Assembly: GCA_963575745.1 (NCBI GenBank)
Contig: CAUYUJ010011459.1
Location: 110,001 to 174,000 of the forward strand
Direction: 5' to 3'
Source of the DNA: Prorocentrum cordatum
Taxonomy: Eukaryota > Sar > Dinophyceae > Prorocentrales > Prorocentraceae
Length of the DNA stretch: 64,000 nucleotides
Shown: one piece after another, positions 49,635 through 60,199 of the stretch
Position numbering within the stretch: position 1 is the stretch's first letter
Layout: every line of letters starts with the position of its first letter
The notes under the pieces: generated by a model
Told to the model about the DNA's origin: nothing
The model's database searches: none
The model's input: only the letters and a program-made list of their open reading frames with translations
Made by a program: the position numbers and the translations under genes

Positions 49635-49860
49635 TTCGGGAGCCTCGAGACGGGGGTCAGTGCAGACGGGGGTCAGCCAGAGCGCCCGATCTTGCAGGAT
49701 CCTGCAGCGCCAGGGTCGCATTGACCCGGGTTTGGGTGCAGGATCCTGCAGGCTCCTGCAGGATCCTTCGCATTGACCCGGGTTTGGGTGCAGGATCTTG
49801 CAGGATTTTGCAGGCCTGATTGACCCGGGTCTGGATTGACCCGGGTCAGAAGATCCCCGA
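49635..49860. repeat. 226-bp repeat F, copy 2
   Basis: TTCGGGAGCCTCGAGACGGG to CAGAAGATCCCCGA, aligned without visible gaps to 35035-35260. Confidence 0.9.
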
Positions 49861-49979
49861 GAGGTCCCGGGAGTCCCGCTCGAGTTCGCCCGAGCGGCCG
49901 CCAGCGGCGTGGGGTGGGTGGGGGGGGGGGGCACCGCGCCCGCCGCAGGGGGCACCCTGGGCCGCCAGGGCCAGGACCA

Positions 49980-50305
49980 CGAGAGGTCCGCGCGGGTTTC
50001 TCGGATTCGCGCTGGAGCCCCTCACCACCCACCGAACCACCCCGACCCAACCCGAAGGCCTCAATTTGGCATCCATTTCCAGTGGGGGGGGGTCGGGGAA
50101 CATTGAAAAATCACGGGTGGAACCCTTACCCCCCCCCCCCCCCGAAATTCGGGTCTTCGGGTTGGGTTGAGTTGGGGTGGTCTGGTAGGTAGTCCCCCTC
50201 CCCCCCCCGCGCGCGGAGCGCGCCGGGAGCGGCGCCGGAGGCGCTGCTCGGGGGCCCCAGATGCGATTCGAGGGATCCGCATGAACCTTCGCAAGCTGAT
50301 GTGCA
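49980..50305. mobile_element. Fold-back element B6, split by C2
   Basis: Left part 49980-50026 has GGTCCGCGCGGGTTTCTCGG and CGCTGGAGCCCCTC. Right part 50194-50305 has CGCGCGGAGCGCGCCGGGAG, CGGCGCCGGAGGCGC and GGATCCGCATGAACC. The two are contiguous in B5 terms, so the 167-bp piece between is an insertion. Confidence 0.82.
50027..50193. mobile_element. Fold-back element C, copy 2, nested in B6
   Basis: ACCACCCCGACCCAACCCGA at left and TCTTCGGGTTGGGTTGAGTT..GGGGTGGT at right, with GGTAGGTAGTC after it as in copy 1. Internal ATCCATTTCCAGTGGGG and GGGGAACATTGAAAAA match copy 1. Confidence 0.85.
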
Positions 50306-50439
50306 TACATTTCCCAATCCTCCTGTGTTGGGTTGTCGATTCGAGTAGAGCGCGCTGCGGCTCCCGCCTCTCCTCTCCCGCCTCCCTGCTCCTCTCCGCC
50401 TCCTCCTGCGCTGCCCCCCGGGTGGCTTCGAATCGCGCA

Positions 50440-50985
50440 TCCGTCGCCGCTCTCGTGGGCTCCTGGGAGGTCCAGCGGGGTCGGGGGCCACGCGCACGCA
50501 GACGAGACCTCGCTGCTCCCTTGCCTGTGGCCGCGAACTGCAAAAGTCGTCGCCGCTCTCGTGGGCCCCCTGGGGGGTCCAGCGGGGTCGGGGGCACGCG
50601 CAGGCGAGACCTCGCTGCCCCCTGGGGTGACTGCGAACTGCGCGACCGTCGCCGCTCTCGTGGGTTCCTGGTCGGGTATAGCCAGGACCCCGGTTAAGGG
50701 GAGCCGGTTGGTGATTGGGCCCCGAAGCCCAAAATATGGATTGGAATCACTAAACCAGGTCTGCTGTAGCTGGTGTTTTTTCGGGTGACGGCAATTCCGG
50801 TTAGTGGAATGGGACGGGAGGGGCGTCCCCGCTACAGATCATCAATCCCGGTCCCATTAAACCCAGTTCTGCCAACGCCCGACTTGGGAGTTCCAGCGGA
50901 GTCGGGGGGCGCGCGCACCCAGAGGGGACCTCCTGGCTTCCAGGATGTCTGCCAGATGCGCAACCGTCTGCATCTCGTGCGCAAG
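50440..50985 (+). repeat. Tandem repeat AA on plus strand
   Basis: CGCCGCTCTCGTGGG(C/T) at about 50445, 50552 and 50651 marks three units of 97-109 bp with GGTCCAGCGGGGTCGGGGGC and GAGACCTCGCTGC. A separated fourth unit at 50885-50985 has GTTCCAGCGGAGTCGGGGGG. It corresponds in reverse to 35766-36165. Confidence 0.75.
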
Positions 50986-50994
50986 AGTGCTGCA

Positions 50995-51030
50995 TACATA
51001 TATATATATATATATATGTGTGTGCATGTA

Positions 51031-51081
<51 letters not shown>

Positions 51082-51280
51082 ATGTATGTATGTATGTATG
51101 TATGTATGTATGTATGTATGTATGTTTGTGTGTATGTATGTATGTATGTATGTATGTATGTATGTATGTATGTATGTACGTACGTACGTATGTATGTATG
51201 TATGTATGTATGTATGTATGTATGTATGTATGTATGTATACGTATATATGTATATATGTATATATGTATATATGTATATC
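50995..51280. repeat. (TA)n, (TCTG)n and (TATG)n microsatellite block
   Basis: TA at 50998-51016, TCTG at 51028-51080, TATG at 51081-51240 with a TACGTACGTACG middle, then GTATATAT. The minus-strand frame reads as a Tyr-Ile-His-Thr repeat; not a gene. Confidence 0.97.
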
Positions 51281-51394
51281 CATGTGTTCGGTTGTGAGGA
51301 GCCCTCCTTTCAAAAGTCGTCTTGCGTGGAGAAGGGCTTGGGTACGTCTTGGGTATTTTTTGTTCCCCTGGAGAGGGGGCATTCGGGGCCCATG

Positions 51395-51560
51395 CCGATC
51401 CGATCGATCCGATTCGAATGTCGGTTTCGGCTGGCCCGGTCCGATTCGATCTCGGCATTCCGACGATCCGATGCGGCCCAACGCGTGCATGGGGCTGCTG
51501 TGCATCCCGGCGCAGCTGACCCGATCCGATTCCGACTGCGTGCCCCCACAGCCCAATCCG
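51395..51560. repeat. GATCCGATTCGA repeat N, copy 3
   Basis: CCGATCCGATCGATCCGATT words, then CCGATGCGGCCC, GGCGCAGCTGACCCGATCC as in 3245-3330. Confidence 0.6.
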
Positions 51561-51614
51561 ACGAAGTCTTCGAGCCTATCCGAGTTCCCGATGGCGTGCT
51601 GACTGATCCTGGCG

Positions 51615-51786
51615 TTACGTCGGGCCCGTCCCTCTACAGGAGGAATATTCAACAATTTGCAAAAAAGATTGTCCAGGAACCATTTTTATTAGCACTTTTT
51701 GACCCTTCTGGGGCATTTGTGCGGTATGTTTTATCCTTCGTCGCAAATCCCCCCTGTAAGGGGGACACGCCCGACTTAACCGTTAA
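51615..51786. mobile_element. Element A12 with near-perfect target duplication
   Basis: TTACGTCGGGCCCGTCCCTC to GGGACACGCCCGACTTAACC..GTTAA. TCCTGGCG (51607-51614) and CCCTGGCG (51787-51794) flank it, seven of eight matching. Positions 51795-51957 are GC-rich with no feature. Confidence 0.88.
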
Positions 51787-51957
51787 CCCTGGCGAGGCGG
51801 AGGGGGGGACGAAGCCGTGCCGCGCGCAGCCGGTCGCGGCCCCGCCGCCGGGCGCCCCTCCTCGACGAACCGGGCGCCTCCGGCGCCGCGGGGCGCCGCG
51901 CACGGGCGTGGTCCAAGTCAGGAGGGGAAGCCAACACACTTTTCCTCCAGGACACCA

Positions 51958-52030
51958 CACCTCCTCCTCCTCCTCCTCCTCCTCCTCCTCCTCCTCCTCC
52001 TCCTCCTCCTCCTCCTCCTCCTCCTTCTCC
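51958..52030. repeat. (CCT)n microsatellite
   Basis: About 22 CCT units then CCTTCTCCTTCTCC; followed by ACACAGAGCCA tandem to 52065. Confidence 0.97.
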
Positions 52031-52074
52031 TTCTCCACACAGAGCCAACACACAGAGCCAACACTCAGAGCTCC

Positions 52075-52171
52075 GAATCATCCGGGGTGACTCGGGTCAG
52101 GGCTAACTCGGGTTCGTTTTTGGGGAACCCAAACCCGAGTTACCCCGGACCCGAGTTGCCCCGGATAATTC
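52075..52171. mobile_element. Compact fold-back element Y
   Basis: Arms of about 40 bp: GAATCATCCGGGGTGACTCG.. and ..CGAGTTGCCCCGGATAATTC, with only about 15 bp between. Each arm itself holds two (A)ACTCGGGT copies. Few mismatches: probably recent or kept by conversion. Confidence 0.85.
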
Positions 52172-52345
52172 GGGCGTCCAAAACACACAGACACAAGTAG
52201 TCGCCGATCCCCCAGAAACTGTGGGAGAATCTGGGAAGTGGGAGGGAGGACGAAAGCCCAGAAAATGTAGGAAAGTATGGGGAATCCGGTTACTTGTGTG
52301 TATTTCTTTGTGTGCCCCAGGGCTCCTTCAGTGGTCGAAAGTTGC
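52172..52345. repeat. Dispersed repeat S, copy 3
   Basis: ACACACAGACACAAGTAGTC, CTGGGAAGTGGGAGGGAGGA, GCCCAGAAAATGTAGGAAAG and CCCAGGGCTCCTTCAGTGG follow copy 1 in order. Confidence 0.65.
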
Positions 52346-52425
52346 ACCGCAGCTTCCGAGATGGCAGGCGGTTCCGTTTCAAAGTCGGGCTCTTTGTTTT
52401 GGCGACGTTCGCATTCGCCCTGCGA

Positions 52426-52587
52426 TGAAGTCGGGCGCGTCCCTCTGCAGGAGGAACACTCAAGAACAGTCGACAGAACAGTCTGGGGACGATCTGTCGA
52501 CTGTGCTTTGAGCATGTGTTGAATATTTCTGACTATTTTTCGTTTTTCGTCCAAAATCCACCTGTGGGGGGGACACGCCCGACCTAA
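52426..52587. mobile_element. Element A13
   Basis: TGAAGTCGGGCGCGTCCCTC to GGACACGCCCGACCTAA. Flanks CCCTGCGA and TCTTACGA match at five of eight, with only transitions differing. Confidence 0.88.
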
Positions 52588-52589
52588 TC

Positions 52590-52990
52590 TTACGAATGTG
52601 CAGCAGCTTCAAGGATGGATGGCGGAACGCTTTCATATTCTGGCTCTCGCCTGCAGCGCCGCGCACGCGTGTGTTAACAGTTTGCAGCAACTTCAAGGAT
52701 GGCCAGCTCTTTTTTCTTAAGCTCTGGTCTCTCGCTTGCGACGTCCTTAATTTGAAGTCGGACACGGCCCTCTACAGGAGGAATACTCAAACATAATAAA
52801 ACCACAGTCTGGGAACTATGTTTCTATTAGTTTTGGACTATGTTGCAGCATTGTCTGAGTATGTTCTATGTTTCGTCTAAAACCCGCCTGTAGAGGGACA
52901 TGCCCGAACTACGTCGAGCTCTTGTTTCTTAGGTTCGGGGCTCTCGCTCGAGGCGTCCTTCATTCCAAATGCCCGCAGCTTCAACGCATA
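52590..52990. repeat. Family Z repeat cluster around A14
   Basis: CAGCAGCTTCAAGGATGG and CAGCAACTTCAAGGATGG at 52599 and 52684; CTCTTTTTTCTTAAGCTCTG and CTCTTGTTTCTTAGGTTCGG before CTCTCGCTTGCGACGTCCTT and CTCTCGCTCGAGGCGTCCTT. These are diverged forms of the CGCTCGAGACATCCTC repeat. Confidence 0.6.
52752..52912. mobile_element. Element A14
   Basis: TTGAAGTCGGACACGGCCCT to AGAGGGACATGCCCGAACTA; the internal GTCTGGGAACTATG is a changed form of GGGGACGATT. The most diverged full-length A copy. No clear target duplication. Confidence 0.85.
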
Positions 52991-53394
52991 CAGCACTACA
53001 CGGGTCGGGTCAAGGGTGGCTCTTTGTTGAAGTGGCGTTCCGGCTCGAATTTTCTTGGGAGGTCATGGCCACAAGTGCAAAGGTATGCAACAGCTGCACG
53101 GATTGCGGAACGGTCTTTATTCTTTTCAAGTAGCGTACGCCATTCCGACGACCCCCAGAGAGAATGAGAGTTTGTGACGTCCGTGGAAGTCATCGAAGGC
53201 GCCTACGGCGAATCACCGCCGCCCCCTGCCTTTTGGAAGCGCCCATGTGGCCGAGCGTTGTGTGAAGAGGCCTGCCAAGATATCGGACCATGTGTTCCCC
53301 AGCCGTTGCGGAAACCTTTCGGGGAACATTTGGGGCACATGTGAGGGAGGATGGCGGGAACGATCAGGAGGAGTATGAGGAGGAGTAAGAGGAT
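52991..53394. other. Unassigned sequence
   Basis: No feature recognised apart from AGGAGGAGTATGAGGAGGAG at the end, leading to a short (AGG)n at 53395-53426. Confidence 0.4.
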
Positions 53395-54480
53395 GTGGAG
53401 GAGGAGGAGGAGGAGGAGGAGGAGGCATTTTGGGAGCTTCTGGGGGGCACTCTTGGAGCCGCCTGGGAGCTTCCTGGGGGCCTCTTGGAGCCATCTTGGG
53501 GGCCTCCTTGGGCATCTTTGGGGCCTTTGAAGGCTTCTCGGAGGCCTCTTTGGCTGTCTCAGGGCATTCGTGGCCCGTGCGACGCCGTCGGCAGCCGTCT
53601 TGGGCGCCTCTCTTGGCCGACTTGGGGCCCGTCTTGGAGGCATCTTGGTCGTATTGGGGACATCTTGGGGCCGTCTTGGGGGCCTCTTGGGCCGTTCTGG
53701 GGCCATCTTGGAGGCCTCTTGGGCGATCTTGGGGCGATCGTGGGGGGCTCTTGGATCGTCTCGGGCCGTCGGAAGCAATTGCCCACATCCTTCAAATATT
53801 TAGTGCAACACAATCATTTGGGCATCTTTGGGCCTTCCTCAGGAGGCCCTCTTGAAGGCCTCTTGGGCTGTTTTGGCGACCTCTTGGGGGCCTCTTGGAC
53901 AGTCTTGGGCCACCTCAGTGCCATCTTTCCCGTCTGACGCCGTCGGACGCCGTTTTTGGGGTTTCTCTCGGCCGACTTGGGGCCTTCTTGGGGTGCTCCA
54001 GGGCCGTCGTGGAGGCCATCTTGGGCGTCTTGGAGGCATCTTGGGTCGTCTTGGGGCCATCTTGGGGCCGTCTTGTGGGGGCCTCTTGGGCCGTTCTGGG
54101 GCCATCTTGCAGGCCTCTTCGGCGATCTTGGGGCGATCTTGGGGGTCTCTGGGGCCGTCGGAAGGCCGAAAAGGCGTGCATCTCAAAATCCTTCAACAGC
54201 CTTAAGACAATCAATGTGTTTGTCCTCTTCGGGCCTTCCTCTAGAGGCCCTCTTAGGAGCCACTTGGGCCGTCATGGAAGCCGCTTGGGGGCATCTTGGG
54301 CCGTCTGCCGTCATCTTGAGGCCATGTTGGGCCGTCTTGGGTGCATCTTGGGCAGTCTTGGGAGAATATTGAGGCCATCTTAGCCGCCTTGGAGGCCATC
54401 TTGGAGGCATCTTGGAGGCCATCTTGGGCCACCGTGGCGGTCTTAAAAGCCATCTTGAGCCGCCTTGGTGATTTTTTTCA
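53395..54480 (+). repeat. Repeat family Q, locus 8
   Basis: GGGGCCGTCTTGGGGGCCTC-type units fill the block. AT cores at 53765-53830 (CATCCTTCAAATATTTAGTG) and 54160-54240 (GTCGGAAGGCCGAAAAGGCG, AAAATCCTTCAACAGCCTTA). Two similar halves, about 400 bp apart, each read units, GACGCCGTCGG, units, core. Confidence 0.8.
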
Positions 54481-55050
54481 GAGAATTCGGCGCCTTGCGG
54501 TCCCTTCCGGGTGGTCGGCGGGACAGGCCGAAGTCCAAGGGGGAGTTCTTTCGGACAAAAACCCAAACCAGACCAGTAAGGTCTAGCACGTCAGGCGCCC
54601 TTGTGAGAAATCAACAGGGGGCGGCGGATTTTGTGGCCTTCGGACAGTGGCGCAGAAGCGTCTTTGATGTATGTGAGGGTTTCTTGGGAGGCCTGTCAGG
54701 GGTCTCTTAGAGGGCTCTCGTGGCCTCTGGATACGCTTTGAGGCCTCTTGGAGGCCTCTTGGGGGCGGCCTCCGGGGAGCTCTTGAGACCACGGGGAGCT
54801 CTGTCAAACGTGTTCCCCCTCTCGGGCCGCTCGTGAAGCCCTCTTGGGCCTCTCCTATGCCGTCCTGGGGTCCTGTTGGGCCGTCTTGGAGCCCTCTTGG
54901 AGGCCTTATGTACTGCCTGCACGCCTGTGGGGCTGAGGCTGCCTGTGGGGCTGAGGCCGATGGTGCACGCTCGCCCGCTCGCTCGCTCGGGTTGTCTTGG
55001 GAGGATATTCCGGGCCCCTTGGGCCGCCTTGAACTCCGTGACTAGGAGGC
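54481..55050 (+). repeat. Repeat family Q, locus 9, degenerate
   Basis: GCCTCTTGGAGGCCTCTTGG at 54742 and GGGCCGTCTTGGAGCCCTCT at 54870. GTGGGGCTGAGGC is doubled at 54925-54955. No AT core is seen. Confidence 0.6.
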
Positions 55051-55911
55051 CACGTGCGAATCCCACCCGAGGGGGAGGGCGGGGAGGCTCTGGGGGAGCC
55101 GCTGACGAGCTCATCGGCCTTAGGCGGGGGGGGGGTACGGGATTTCAAACGGGATTTGGGACCCCAGGGGAGGGGCAAAAGGGGAGGGGGACAGACGATC
55201 ATCTCACACGCCGCTTAGCCCCCCGGCAAGCGGGGGTCGGCGGATTTCCAAAAGGGGTATAACGATGGTCATTTCGCTTGAAGTTCCTTTTCAGAGCGGG
55301 GCCTTCGCCAACATTGCAGACCCGTATGTTGTTGGTCTTTGAAGGGGAGCGTTTCTTGTGGTGAAGTGGGTAGGGAACCATGAGTAGGGGGATGTGGAAC
55401 GGGATGGTGTACTGCAGCATCGCTGACGCACCAAGAGTTTACTAAAGTCAGCCTCATCATTATCCCAGTCCTCCTCCCGCCTTTTCGTCTCCTGCTACTC
55501 CTGCTCCTGCCCCTGCCCCTCTTCCTTCATCCTGTTCCTGCTCCTCCTGCCCCTGCCTCAGTTTGGCACTGCAATCTCGAGGTGCAGCAGTAGCTAGCGC
55601 TGAGACTAGTTTCGCCGGTCGGGCTCTGCAGTCATCTCGAGCCGCAGATGGCAGCAGTGCGCGAGCGATCTGCAATCAAGCTGTGGTGGCAATGAAATCG
55701 AGATGCGGAGGCGCCTCCTTCTGCTCCTGCTCTCCAATGCTTTTTTCTTGTGCGCATTATCCCCCCCACTTGGCCACCGATCCGTTCGATAGCGACCAGG
55801 TCTGGAATGTCGACCCGTTCGAGTTGGCTAGCTTGACTGCTCCTCCCTCCTGCCTCCTCTTTCTCCTCCCGACGCGTAGGGGCTAGCCCAACTTCCGCGG
55901 AAGCCTCATTC
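55051..55911. other. Unassigned sequence
   Basis: G-rich 55060-55190; 55260-55440 lower GC and unique; CCTGCTCCTGCCCCTG-type words 55490-55560. No gene recognised. Confidence 0.35.
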
Positions 55912-56132
55912 ATGGGCAACCATAGGGGGGGGATAGGCCTAGGGGTGGATGCATCGACCCCCGATCGCCCATTGATCGCCGATGTGGCCCCGATGGCCAC
56001 AACCTGCCCAGGAACGTGCGGATTCACTATCGTGGGCCTATCGCCGATACATCGGCGATTTTACACCCATTCCTCGGCGATGTATCGTGGGCCTATGCCG
56101 ATCCCCCCCTATTGTTGCCCCTCATCAATTAG
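55912..56132. mobile_element. Fold-back element E, copy 4
   Basis: Outer arms GGGCAACCATAGGGGGGGAT and ATCCCCCCCTATTGTTGCCC; inner CGCCGATACATCGGCGATTT and CTCGGCGATGTATCGTGGGC. The outer arms are not seen in copies 1-3, so either E is inserted in another element or ends vary. Confidence 0.75.
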
Positions 56133-57040
56133 CACAGCAGCCAGTTGTATCTTGCACTCCGCCATCGGTCTAGATGCGGCCAGTTCAAGGCCAGGCACAC
56201 TGCGCGCACCTTCGCGCGTCATCTCGACAGCTCCGTCTCCAGTCCGTGCCTCCGCATCCCCTCCGTCTCAAACTTCGCCATCACTCACCTCTCCTCATCC
56301 TTCCCCTTCCTCTCCATCCCCCTCAGACCTCCTCCCGCTCCACTTCCCCCTCGCTCCTCGGCCTCTGTCGCCCTCCTGCCTCCTCCCTCGTCTCTTCTCC
56401 CGCGTTCGCTCGCGCTCCGCGGCCAGAGATGGGAGTGGTCTCAGCGCCGAAATCATCCACCCAGTCCACAAGAGCTCCCACGAGGGCGCGAAGTTAGTCG
56501 CGCTTCGCGCTTCGCGGGCCTCATTCCTCCTCCCCCTCCTCCTCGTCCTCCTCTTCTCCCCTTTGGGGGCGGCGCGAGAGCGCGAAGTTGTTCGCGCTTC
56601 GCGCAGCGCGAAGCGCGAAATCGGGAGCCCTTGGTCCAGAAGGCCGAGGTGGCAGCAGTTCTGCCCTGAGCGGCACGTGCAGGCCGCCGCACCGCGAGCC
56701 GCAGCCACTTGCCGAGCCTGGCGCCGCTCGGACGTGCGCATCCTCTTCCGGCGAGGGCCACCGAGGGTGTGTGTGTTGGGCCACCTTGCAAAACATATAC
56801 GCGCACGAAGCCGAAACACGAGCGGGGAATGGACGTCCGAGCGATGGCGAGCGAGTGGGAGGAGAACGAAGAAGAGGATAATCATGCTGAGGTTCGTGCT
56901 GTTGCGTTCACGCGTGCGTTCTTTCGTTTCGAGCAGTACGGGCGTTCAGACGCGGGAATCGATTCGACAAACGCTTGTCTATCTGAACAGAAGAAGGTGG
57001 AGTCAGTGACAAGAGTGGAGAGGTGTGAGGAGGAATTGGG
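56133..57040. other. Unassigned, with GCGAAGCGCGAA hairpins
   Basis: CGCGAAGTTAGTCGCGCTTC at 56486 and GCGCGAAGTTGTTCGCGCTT with CGCAGCGCGAAGCGCG at 56575-56625 form strong hairpins. Pyrimidine-rich 56270-56400. No recognised gene. Confidence 0.4.
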
Positions 57041-57044
57041 GGGG

Positions 57045-57255
57045 CGAATGAGGAGGAGGAGGAGGAGGAGGAGGTGGAAGAGGAGGAGCAGGAGGAGCAG
57101 GATGACTGGGAGGAGACATGCGCAGGAAAAGGAGGAAGAGGAGGAGATCCGATCCCCTCTGGGCAGATCGAGCGGGAGAAGGACCAGCAGCAGCAGATGG
57201 GCGGCGGCCTTAGCTTCTCGAGGGAGGGGGGGTGAGGGAAGGGGGGGAAGGGTTC
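57045..57255. repeat. (AGG)n-rich polypurine tract
   Basis: GGAGGAGGAGGAGGAG at 57050-57095, then less regular A/G-rich sequence. Confidence 0.9.
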
Positions 57256-57454
57256 CTCCTCCTCCTCCTCCTTTTCTGCGCTGCGCATCTCGACCCTCGA
57301 GGCCTCTTTTCCCCCGCGCACCCGAGGACAGTCTGAAGTGCAGGACACGTGGAGGGGAGGGTCGCCTGGGGAATGGTGGAGGAGGAAGGGTAAGAGACGA
57401 GGGGATGTGTGGAGGGAGGGCGTCTCAAGGACTACTATCCTCTGGGCACTGGGT

Positions 57455-58300
57455 TCGCGTTCCCCTTCTTGGGCCTCTTTTGGAGCCGTCCTGGGGCCCT
57501 GCCGGGCCGTCTTGGGCGTCTCAGGGACTGTCTTGGGGCCCTCGTGGGCCGTCTTGGGGCTCTCTTGGAAGCTTGGTCAGTTGTCTTCGAGAGGTCTGGG
57601 GGGCCTATTGGGCCGCCTTGGAGCGTCAGGAAACTGAAAAGGCGAGAACTCGAGAATCCTTTAAAAAACCTGCGGAAAATCAACGATGTTTGCCTCTTCA
57701 GGAGTTGTTTCGAGGCCTTCGGGAGTCCTCTTAGGGCCTCTGGGAAGCCTCTTGGGGGCCTGGGGGCCTCTCGTGGGCCACTTGGGTGCTCCAGGGAGCC
57801 TCTCGCGGTGGGAGCGCGGAATGTCGGTTCGGGTTACCTCTCCTGTGCCTTTCTTGGGGCCGTCTTGGAACGCTCTTGGGCGCCTCGGGCGCCGTTTCGG
57901 GGCCTCTTGGGCCCTCTTGGAGGCCTCTTGGGCTATGGTGGAGGCCTCTTGGGCTATGGTGGAGCGGACATTGGGGCCTCTTGGGCCGTCGTGGAGCGTC
58001 GGGAAACTGAAAAGGCGAGAACACGAAAATCCTTCAGAAACCCATGGAAAATAATCAATGTTTGCCTCTTAGGGCCCTCTCGGGAGGCCTCTTGGAGGCC
58101 TCTTGGGCCTTCTTGGGGCCTCTTGAAGAGTCTGGGGCTAATTCTGGGGTCATCTCTACTGTCATTAGTCGTTTTGGCGGTCCGGAAGGGCGATTTCTGG
58201 CAGTCCAGGGCCGTCTTCGGGCGATCTCGAGGGCCCCCGGCGCCCTGGAAGCGCCCTGGGGCCCCCGGGACACATCATTTGTGGTCGGGGAAGCGGTCCC
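57455..58300 (+). repeat. Repeat family Q, locus 10, two tandem units
   Basis: Units TTGGGGCCCTCGTGGGCCGT and GGCCTCTTGGGCC; AT cores at 57630-57705 (AAACTGAAAAGGCGAGAACT then AAAATCAACGATGTTTGCCT) and 57998-58072 (same start, then AAAATAATCAATGTTTGCCT). Core spacing of about 368 bp gives the length of one Q unit. Confidence 0.85.
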
Positions 58301-58540
58301 GGGGCCCCCGGGTCCGGTCCTCCGTTGTGTGCAGATGTCCCGCCCGCCCGATCCCACCCGCCCGGTAGGGTCCGCCTGTTGACCTGGCTAGCCCGTCAGG
58401 GTCCGCCCGCCAGTCTCGACTCGCCCGCCCGACCGACCCGCCCGTCAGGCTGCAGTCGCGCCAATCCGATAATGCATTGTATTTGCGTGCCCCGCCCGCC
58501 CGACTCGACCCGCCCGTTAGGTCCTCCCGTTCGACCGGAC
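58301..58540. repeat. CCCGCCCGA minisatellite
   Basis: CCGCCCGCCCGATCCCACCC-type units, GGTCCGCCTGTTGACC and GGTCCGCCCGCCAGTC, spacing 40-80 bp. After it, 58541-58970 has no recognised feature. Confidence 0.75.
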
Positions 58541-58970
58541 TCGCCCCTGTTCTCGCTCTTGTTTCCGCACCCGTTTCCATTCTCCTTCACGCCTTCATTC
58601 TCGCTTTCGCTTCTGCCTTTGTTGGGGGGAGACTCTGCCAACCACCTGCTCCGCCCGGGAGTTGAGGAGCTTCGACGGGGCAGTGACCGCGGCCCAGGCA
58701 CTCAAGGTTCAAAATTGGCAGTGGCTTTGAGTTTCCCGACGATGAACGATCTGGCATTCCGCGATGGCAGAACCACGCGCTGTCAGAAACTAGTACCGAC
58801 GTTGACGCGATTGGAATCATTTGCACGTTCAGTCGCCGCTTCGGTGATCGCGTCATCCAGTCATTCATTCCTCTCACACGTGTGAATTTTTGTTCACACG
58901 CGAGTGGCATGCCATCTTTGGCAAGGAACCCGAGGGGAACCAACAAAGGTTGGACCTGGCTCATCACTTG

Positions 58971-59525
58971 CTCCTCACCTTGGGCTTCCCACGCCCGTCT
59001 TTCGCTTTCGTTTCCGCCCTCGTTCTCGCATTCGTTCCCGCCGTCGTGCCGCTTTCCTTTCTCCTTCGTTTCCGTTCTCGTTCTCGCCTTCGTTCTCGCC
59101 TCCGTTTCGCTTTCGTTTCGCTTTTGTTTCCGTCTCTGTCCAGCGTTCGTTATTGTTTTCGTTTCGTATTCGTTTCGCCTTATTTTCTGATCTCGTTTTC
59201 GTTTTCGTCCTCGTCTTCGTTTCATGTTCTTTTCCGCCCTTGTTCTCGCCTTCGTTTCGTCTTCGTCTGTCTTTGCATCCGCCCTCGTTTCCCGCCTTCG
59301 TTTCGCGTCGTTTCTGCTCTCGTTTTCGCCTTCGCTCTCGCCTTCGTGTCGCCCTCGTTTCGTGCTCTCTTACGTTTCGTTTCCGTCTCGTTTCTTTCTG
59401 CGTTCTCGTTTTCGTTTCGTTTTGATATCCGCTCATGTTCTCGCATTATTCTCGCCTTCGTTTGGTCCTCGTTTCCGTTCTTGTTTCCGCCTTCGTTATA
59501 GCCTTCGTTTCGCCTCCAGTTCCGC
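58971..59525. repeat. TTCGTTTCGCC-type array, copy 1
   Basis: Short words TTCGTTTCG, TTCTCGCC, CTCGTT and TTTCCG recur with a CG step about every 6 bp on an otherwise T/C-rich strand. Reads as Ser/Phe/Arg or Glu/Asn/Arg/Lys runs; not coding. Confidence 0.9.
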
Positions 59526-59705
59526 CCGAACCAAGTGGGTCTTGCCTAACCGAGCCTCCAGGTCATATCAAACCAACCGCGCTTTCCCAAGCCAAGCGGG
59601 TCTAGCCAGACCAAACCCCCAGGTTTTCCTAAACCAACCAGGTCTTCCCAAACCACTCCCCCGGGTCTTTCCAAACCAACCGGGTCATCCCAAACCAATG
59701 GGGTT
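59526..59705. repeat. CCCAAACCAACCGGGTCTTC array, copy 1
   Basis: About nine degenerate 20-bp units. It follows the TTCG array through CCAGTTCCGCCCGAACCAAG, the sequence that is interrupted by H in copy 2. Confidence 0.9.
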
Positions 59706-60199
59706 TTCATGTTTTTCTGTAAGCGTCTTGGCGAGGGAACGGGGGGAGGACGACATCTTCACCAGGCACATGGCTGGGAGGAGGAAGAAGAGGACGAAGA
59801 GGAGGAGAAGCGACACTGGCCAGCAAAGGAAGGGCGAACAGTGGAAAACAATGCAAGAGACACGACCGAGAGAACACCACGAGAGAGAGGGAGAGAGAGA
59901 GTGAAGTTCGCTGCCCGTCAAGAGGGCGATCCTCCCAATGGACATCGACCATACAAATGGCACAGGCGATCATCTCTGCGTGGAAGCTGCTGTAACCGAG
60001 CCTCGCCATGGTTCCGCAGCCGGGCTGGTGTGAAAGAAGTGCTAAGACATGTGTTTCAAGTCATGGTAGGCTTTATGTCCAGGGCTAGAACTACGGAGGC
60101 CGAGGCTTCATGGGGCATGACAAGGAGGAGGAGGGGGAGGGGGACGAGGAGGAGGAGGCGCACCAGGACGAACGCTGTCAGGAGGACCGCAACGACGAG
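59706..60199. other. Unassigned sequence between the duplicated arrays
   Basis: 60118-60160 is (AGG)n-like; AGAGAGAGGGAGAGAGAG at 59883. Otherwise unique; no gene recognised. Confidence 0.45.

Noticed and set aside
50832-51655. Tyr/Ile/His/Thr repeat proteins
   Set aside because: Translations of TATG and TCTG microsatellites.
58890-59501. Ser/Phe/Arg-rich or Lys/Asn/Glu-rich proteins on both strands
   Set aside because: Explained by the TTCG-type array.
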